From Lolium rigidum (Eukaryota; Streptophyta; Magnoliopsida; Poales; Poaceae), in contig NC_061509.1 in assembly GCF_022539505.1 (NCBI RefSeq), positions 210,204,254 through 210,268,253 of the forward strand: 64,000 nucleotides of DNA, in the 5' to 3' direction. How positions within the stretch are numbered: position 1 is the stretch's first letter; each line of letters begins with the position of its first letter. This document shows, one piece after another, positions 58,691 through 64,000 of this stretch. A model generated the notes under the pieces. That model made no database searches. It saw only the letters and a program-made list of their open reading frames with translations, and was not told where the DNA came from. A program made the position numbers and the translations under genes.

Positions 58691-60283
58691 TGATGACGCG
58701 TAAAGCACACGCCCGTTGGGAACCCCAAGTGGAAGGTGTGATGCGTACAGCAGCAAGTTTCCCTCGATAAGAAACCAAGGTTTATCGAACCGGTAGGAGT
58801 CAAGGATCACGTGAAGGTCGTTGGTGACGGAGTGTAGTGCGGCGCAACACCGGGGATTCGGCGCCAACGTGGAACCTGCACAACACAATCAAAGTACTTT
58901 GCCCCAACGTAACAGTGAGGTTGTCAATCTCACCGGTTTGCTGTAAACAAAGTATTAGATGTATAGTGTGGATGATGATGGTTGTTCGCGAAGAACATTA
59001 AAGAACAATTGCAGTAGATTGTATTTCAGATGTAAAGAATGGACCGGGGTCCACAGTTCACTAGTGGTGTCTCTCCCATAAGATAATTAGCATGTTGGGT
59101 GAACAAATTACAGTTGGGAAATAGACAAATAAAGAAGGCATAACAATGCACATACATATATCATGATGAGTACTATGAGATTTAATCAGGGCATTACGAC
59201 AAAGTACATAGACCGCTATCCGGCATGCATCTATGCCTAAAAAGTCCACCTTCAGGTTATCATCCGAACCCCTTCCAGTATTAAGTTGCAAACAATAGAC
59301 AATTGCATTAAGTATGGTGCGTAATGTAATCAACACAAATATCCTTAGACAAAGCATCGATGTTTTATCCCTAGTGGCAACAACACATCCACAACCTTAG
59401 AACTTTACGTCCTTGTCCCAGATTCAATGGAGGCATGAACCCACTATCGAGCATAAATACTCCCTCTTGGAGTCACAAGTATCAACTTGGCCAGAGCCTC
59501 TACTAGCAACGGAGAGCATGCAAGAACATAAACAACATATATGATAGATTGATAATCAACTTGACATAGTATTCAATATTCATCGGATCTCAACAAACAC
59601 AACATGTAGCATTACAAATAGATGATCTTGATCATGATAGGCAGCTCACAAGATCTAACATGATAGCACAATGAGGAGAAGACAACCATCTAGCTACTGC
59701 TATGGACCCATAGTCCAGGGGTGAACTACTCACACATCGATCCGGAGGCGGTCATGGTGATGAAGAGACCTCCGGGAGATGATTCCCCTCTCCGGCGAGG
59801 GTGCGGGAGGCGATCTCTGAATCCCCGAGATGGGATTGGCGGCGGCGGCGTCTGCGGAAGGTTTTCCGTATCGTGGCTCTCGGTACTGGGGGTTTCGCGA
59901 CGAAGGCTTTAAGTAGGCGGAAGGATAGGTTTAGGGGCGACACGAGGGCCCCACACGCCGAGGCCGCGCGGCCAAGGCCGGGCCGCGCCGCCCTGTTGTG
60001 TCGGCGCCTCGTCGCCCCACTTCGTTTCCCTTTCGGTCTTCTGGAAGCTTCGTGGAAAAATAAGACCCTGGGCGTTGATTTCGTCCAATTCCGAGAATAT
60101 TTCCTTTGTAGGATTTTTGAAACCAAAAACAGCAGAAAACATCAACTAGCTCTTCGGCATCTCGTCAATAGGTTAGTGCCGGAAAGTGCATAATAATGAC
60201 ATATAATGTGTATAAAACATGTGAGTATCATCATAAAAGTAGCATGGAACATAAGAAATTATAGATACGTTTGGGACGTATCA
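58691..60283 (-). repeat. Gypsy B 5' LTR
   Basis: This 1593-bp LTR pairs with 52111-53709. The primer binding site lies immediately outside at 58662-58679. Confidence 0.95.
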
Positions 60284-61152
60284 GCCCACCTAGGGTTTCC
60301 AACGAACCCTAGAGAGCAAGTATCTTGATGAATACAAGGGGGAACAAGATTTGGCTTGGTAGAACGGTAGATCAGGGCCTCCTCTATCTTTTTCCTGGAG
60401 GGCTTTGAGTTTGGGTGGCGGAGGAGGGAGATCTGAGGCTTTTGGTGTTTCTAACAATGGAGTATGAGAGAGAGAGAGCTCAAGAACAGCTTGTAGTGTA
60501 GTGCCTACCTATTCAGAGGTAGGAGAAGGGGCATTTATAGTGTCAATTGAAATCTGGCCGTTGTGACTTGTCCACCTCAGCAATTCTTCGAGAAACCCGG
60601 TCAACCGGGCTTGGGACCGGGACGTCCGGCGCAGGGGCCGGTCAGACCGGGCCAGGGACCAGCCTTCCGGTCCAAACCGAAGCTGGGACCGGGTCTTGAC
60701 CGGGGCAACTCTTTGTCATACAGAACAGGCCTCTGGTTGGCACCGGAGCAGAAGCCGGTTGGCGCCTGGGAGTCCGGTCCACAGCCCGGTCCGACCGGGC
60801 GGATGACCGGACCAGGTCGGTCCAGACCGGGCCTGTAACCGGGCCATGACCGGGACGCATTTGCGTCATACAGAACATGGCCCCGGTTGGCACCAGTCCA
60901 GGGGCCGGTCGGTGCCGGGATGGCCGGTGCTAGGGTCGGTCTGACCGGGCCTATGACCGGCCAGGTGTTGAGGAGACCTTCTTCATTTTTGTCGAAGTGG
61001 GGGGTCTCCCTTTACCTTCTTGTTCCATTGATACACCATTATGCCTATTTGGCTAATACCTGAGAATAATCTCATAGACATGTATTAGACCAAATACTCT
61101 AGCAAGGTGTCATTGTTACCAAAATAATGGATAAGGGTGAAATACCCTTACA
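60284..61152 (-). repeat. Copia 5' LTR, second piece
   Basis: It matches about 38436-39304 of the other LTR. It starts with the second copy of GCCCA and ends CCCTTACA before the AAACT target repeat. Confidence 0.9.
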
Positions 61153-61157
61153 AAACT

Positions 61158-62658
61158 AGAAAAACAGAAGATTACATATGGTTGTGAATATATATAGTGG
61201 AATATTCACAATCATATGGTAAAGATCTTCGCACCCTCTTATATTTGCACATATTTCAACGTTTATACCTCAATGTCTTTATCATGGACTTAGGAGTAGA
61301 AGAAGTCTATTAAAATAAATTGGGTATAACTTAAATATGTGGATTCTATATGTGTATGGGAGATATGTTAGAAAGGGAAAATGATTTTCTATTTAAATGA
61401 ATGAAAACACTCTAGGTTCAGTTTGGTAGAACGCGAGTCTCCAAAACCGGATGTTATAGGTTCAAATATGTGGAGTATCTTATGTTGAAGCAAACAAAAT
61501 AAGTTCACAAAAGAATTTGGGTGGCAACTCGAATTTAACATCCTCTCGGTCTAGAGGAGATCAACAACAAAAAAATACTCGGTCAATGAACCTCGCTCGA
61601 TCATAACGAAAAATCCATTTTCATATATCTTTAAAAATAAGACGTTTTAAGAATTTAATTTTAAACCACTGAAACATCTTGTATTTAGAAAGGAGAGGGA
61701 TAAGAAATAGCGAAACCGCTCGCAAACATGTTCGGACATCTTTAGGGGCGTGATACAAACGGTCGCAAAGTGGCTGTTTACGTCTGCACAATCAATATTT
61801 GGTCTGCCCCAGCCCCATAGCACGACACAAACTGATCGGGATGTCTGCGGAGACGCATTCATGGCCTAAATTTGGACCGCAAATGCGACCACGTGGATAC
61901 GACGCGGACAACTCGCGTGAACTACCTGGCCCAGCCCGCTAGGGACAGCAAAATCCAGCAGACTGAAATCGCACCCGTCCCCTTCTTTGTAGCCCCCTAT
62001 GGTGACACCGCCACCCCGCTGCCACCCGCAACCCCTCGCTGTAGTAGCCAAGCTCTATTCGGTCAATGACTTGCCGGAGTCCACTAAGGATGACAATTTT
62101 ATCCACGGATATTTGACCCGCCGAACACAGGTATGGAGGGTTGATTGTGCCAATTGATTTCATGGGGCGGATATCCAATAATTCACAGAGCGGGCACATG
62201 CGGAAGTTTTTCCCCATGGATATCCAATAGATATCCATCTCACATGTGCGACCCACATGCTAATGAGACATAGAATTTTCCCTATGCCTAGATGCCTCTC
62301 TCTTGAGGCCTAAATCACCAAAGGACCATGATTTCTAACCCAGATTACACTAATCCTCGTTGTTGCTTTGATATTTCTATGCGTTGCCCTCATAATTATT
62401 GTTGATATTGCTGAAATAATGTCGAAATGTTGGTGTTGCGCTGAAATGTTGGTATGCTGATGTGTATAGTACGTACACACATGGATATCCATGGATATCC
62501 GGTGGGTTTGGATTTGGAGCGACATCCATGCCAATGAATACTTTCGTGGGCGGGACACGGCGAGACTGATGGATATGGGAATTTATCTAGTTTTGGTATA
62601 TCCATCCAAACCCGTTCCATTTCCATCCATAGAGTCCACTCTCGGTGCCAGGGGTAGG
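61158..62658. other. intergenic, no gene seen
   Basis: This is AT-rich sequence with a hairpin-forming inverted repeat at 61172-61222 and a perfect 18-bp palindrome at 62483-62500. GGATATCC-type words recur at 62090, 62215 and 62600, suggesting an old TIR element whose borders I cannot fix. No convincing ORF is present. Confidence 0.45.
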
Positions 62659-64000
62659 TGTGGTGACCCTGCATACCACTCCATGTTGTAGTATGCCAGT
62701 CGTTGACATAACATGTGCGAAGTACCAATCCGCAAATATTACATCCCTCAGAGTAGTACAACAGAAGCATAACTGGTCTTTAACTCAATCACATAATATT
62801 ACAAACCATATATATACATCATCTCGGAGCTCCTCCTGGGTCCATAGAGGTTTACTCCTAGGTTCGAGGTGAACCCTACTTAACTTACAATATATATTTC
62901 TTAGCAAGTTTAACATTATTCGACTCGAGCAGCTAAATACTATAGAGTTCGTGCTGCTCGATTACTACTACTACTCTCGTGGTCTAAGCTTGTTCTTCTG
63001 GAACCTCCCCGGTTCCGTACACTATCAGGTAGTCGACCCCCTCTACTCCTCCAGAGAGGTCTGGTTCTTCGTAGCAGATCTCATCTGCTCCATCTTGTCC
63101 TTCGTTGGCCTCCTCAAGGTGATTCAGACAATCTAAGCATGGGATTATAAGAAGTATGAGTACGAGCGTACTCAACAAGTTCATTATAGGAAAGAGGTGT
63201 TTAATGCACTAGATATGATACTAGACCAGAAAGTCTAATACCAATGCAGGTTTTCATAATCATTTCTTCAAATAGTTGCTTTTATTCAGAAGAACTATGT
63301 CCGTCAGCCTTCACCGGTTTACTAGAACTTCATGGAGTTCCTTTCCGGCAGCGTTCGTAGTTCCAAATCCCGGAACAGGGAGTGACAGGTCACGATTCAT
63401 TACACTCTGCAGAGGTGTGTTGCTTTACCCATAAGAGATATTAACCTTGGTGCCAACCAGGCAGCTTTCCCGTCCACACTTCCGTGGGGTGAGGCCCGGT
63501 ATAAGGTCCTAGTCAATATTGCATTCCTCCGCGACCTTGCACACCCACCCTTTTTTGCAATTCCGACCTTGGGTCCTCGCCGGTCAGCGTACCCCTTTGG
63601 ATACCTTCCGACCTCGACAACAATCAGGTTCTCGACCTGATTCCTTCGCCGATCGTTGAAACCCATCATAGACCGCATTACTGTGGGGACTTAGGGCTCC
63701 CCAACCATTCCGCTTGTCCCTCGGGATTCAAGTGACTACGGTAAGCGCATTCGTTGATGAACGAGAGGAAGAAACACAATTGACTACTCTGTCCCACTCC
63801 AGATCTTATGGTTAACACGGGTATCACGACACAAGAATCACTGGACGACATTGGTTGTTTAATCCTAGATGGATACAAACCCTTGCAATGGAACCTCCAC
63901 TATACTCATGCCATGGTTCCATTGCCAACCACATAGTCATATTCATACTTATGAAAATAGAAATTTTGCTTTTCATGCAAGAGTGATAAGTATAGTACTT
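62659..64000 (-). mobile_element. partial copy of the 5 kb TG...CA element, runs off the window
   Basis: The start TGTGGTGACCCTGCATACCA is the complement of the right end of the element at 1111-6148 (TGGTATGCTGGGTCACCGCA). The order of blocks then follows that element backwards to about its position 4850. Divergence is clear, with many indels. It encodes the peptide YEEPDLSGGVEGVDYLIVYG on the minus strand (stop at 62984). The far end and its TSD lie outside the window. Confidence 0.7.

Larger units (their letters stand above)
52111..60283 (-). mobile_element. non-autonomous Gypsy element (gag-protease only)
   Basis: The 8173-bp element is flanked by GCCCA (52106-52110, 60284-60288). LTRs run TGATGACGCG to GGGACGTATCA on the + strand (52111-53709 and 58691-60283). 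On the minus strand the primer site TGGCGCCGTTGCCGGGGA lies at 58662-58679, and a polypurine-type tract at 53710-53730. The body has gag and an aspartic protease but no reverse transcriptase, RNase H or integrase, so it must borrow them. The LTRs differ by few bases, so insertion is fairly recent. Confidence 0.9.
37987..61152 (-). mobile_element. Copia-type LTR retrotransposon hosting nested insertions
   Basis: The element is flanked by the 5-bp repeat AAACT (37982-37986, 61153-61157). Read on the minus strand, each LTR starts TGTAAGGGTATTT and ends in TTTCA. The primer binding site TTGGTATCAGATCC (51641-51654, minus) resembles the initiator-Met tRNA complement used by Copia elements. A polypurine tract of the AAAGGGGGAGAT type lies at 39305-39317. 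Coding content is a broken gag (49815-51602) and an extra ORF (39766-40944); no reverse transcriptase or integrase is left. Removing the later insertions would leave roughly 8 kb. Confidence 0.85.

Noticed and set aside
1..64000. CRISPR arrays, operons or bacterial systems
   Set aside because: Spliced plant genes and plant transposons throughout; the tandem repeats lack spacer structure.

Overview
The window is nuclear DNA from a grass, most likely a pooid (wheat tribe or a close relative). Split genes have canonical GT-AG introns, GC3-rich coding exons are typical of grasses, and most of the DNA is nested LTR retrotransposons, Stowaway and Tourist MITEs, a CACTA end and LINE fragments of the kind that fill large pooid genomes. 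A 100-N scaffold gap lies at 41242-41341. Nothing looks bacterial or organellar. All family names are from memory and inspection; no database search was possible.

Three well-supported host genes lie on the + strand. (1) 8499-14715 is a nine-exon CCCH zinc-finger plus WD40 protein (ZFWD type, 432 aa). Its 3.2 kb seventh intron holds a separate short gene resembling acidic ribosomal protein P2 (12480-12758). (2) 28850-32034, with a leader intron reaching back to 27451, is a ten-coding-exon SPX-MFS (PHT5/VPT) vacuolar phosphate transporter of 697 aa. (3) 33904-35963 is a four-exon HOTHEAD-type GMC oxidoreductase of 579 aa with a signal peptide. The ZFWD and SPX-MFS pair recalls a rice chromosome 2 neighbourhood, which would be a conserved block.

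The left end (1-7230) is a retrotransposon remnant split by a Mutator-type MITE, itself split by a 5 kb TG...CA element with TSD CGTGT. The 15.4-24.0 kb stretch holds three Harbinger-like TIR elements with 3-bp TSDs (CTA, TTA, TAA). They carry broken genes: a B3-domain-like pseudogene and two acidic coiled-coil ORFs.

The right 23 kb (37987-61152) is one minus-strand Copia-type LTR element with TSD AAACT, filled with later insertions. These are a CACTA end, an LTR fragment, a degenerate GRAS gene fragment, a non-autonomous Gypsy (42280-49147, TSD TCGGC) with an acidic ORF on the opposite strand, and a second non-autonomous Gypsy (52111-60283, TSD GCCCA) inside the Copia 5' LTR. The window ends in a minus-strand partial copy (62659-64000) of the same 5 kb element seen at the left.
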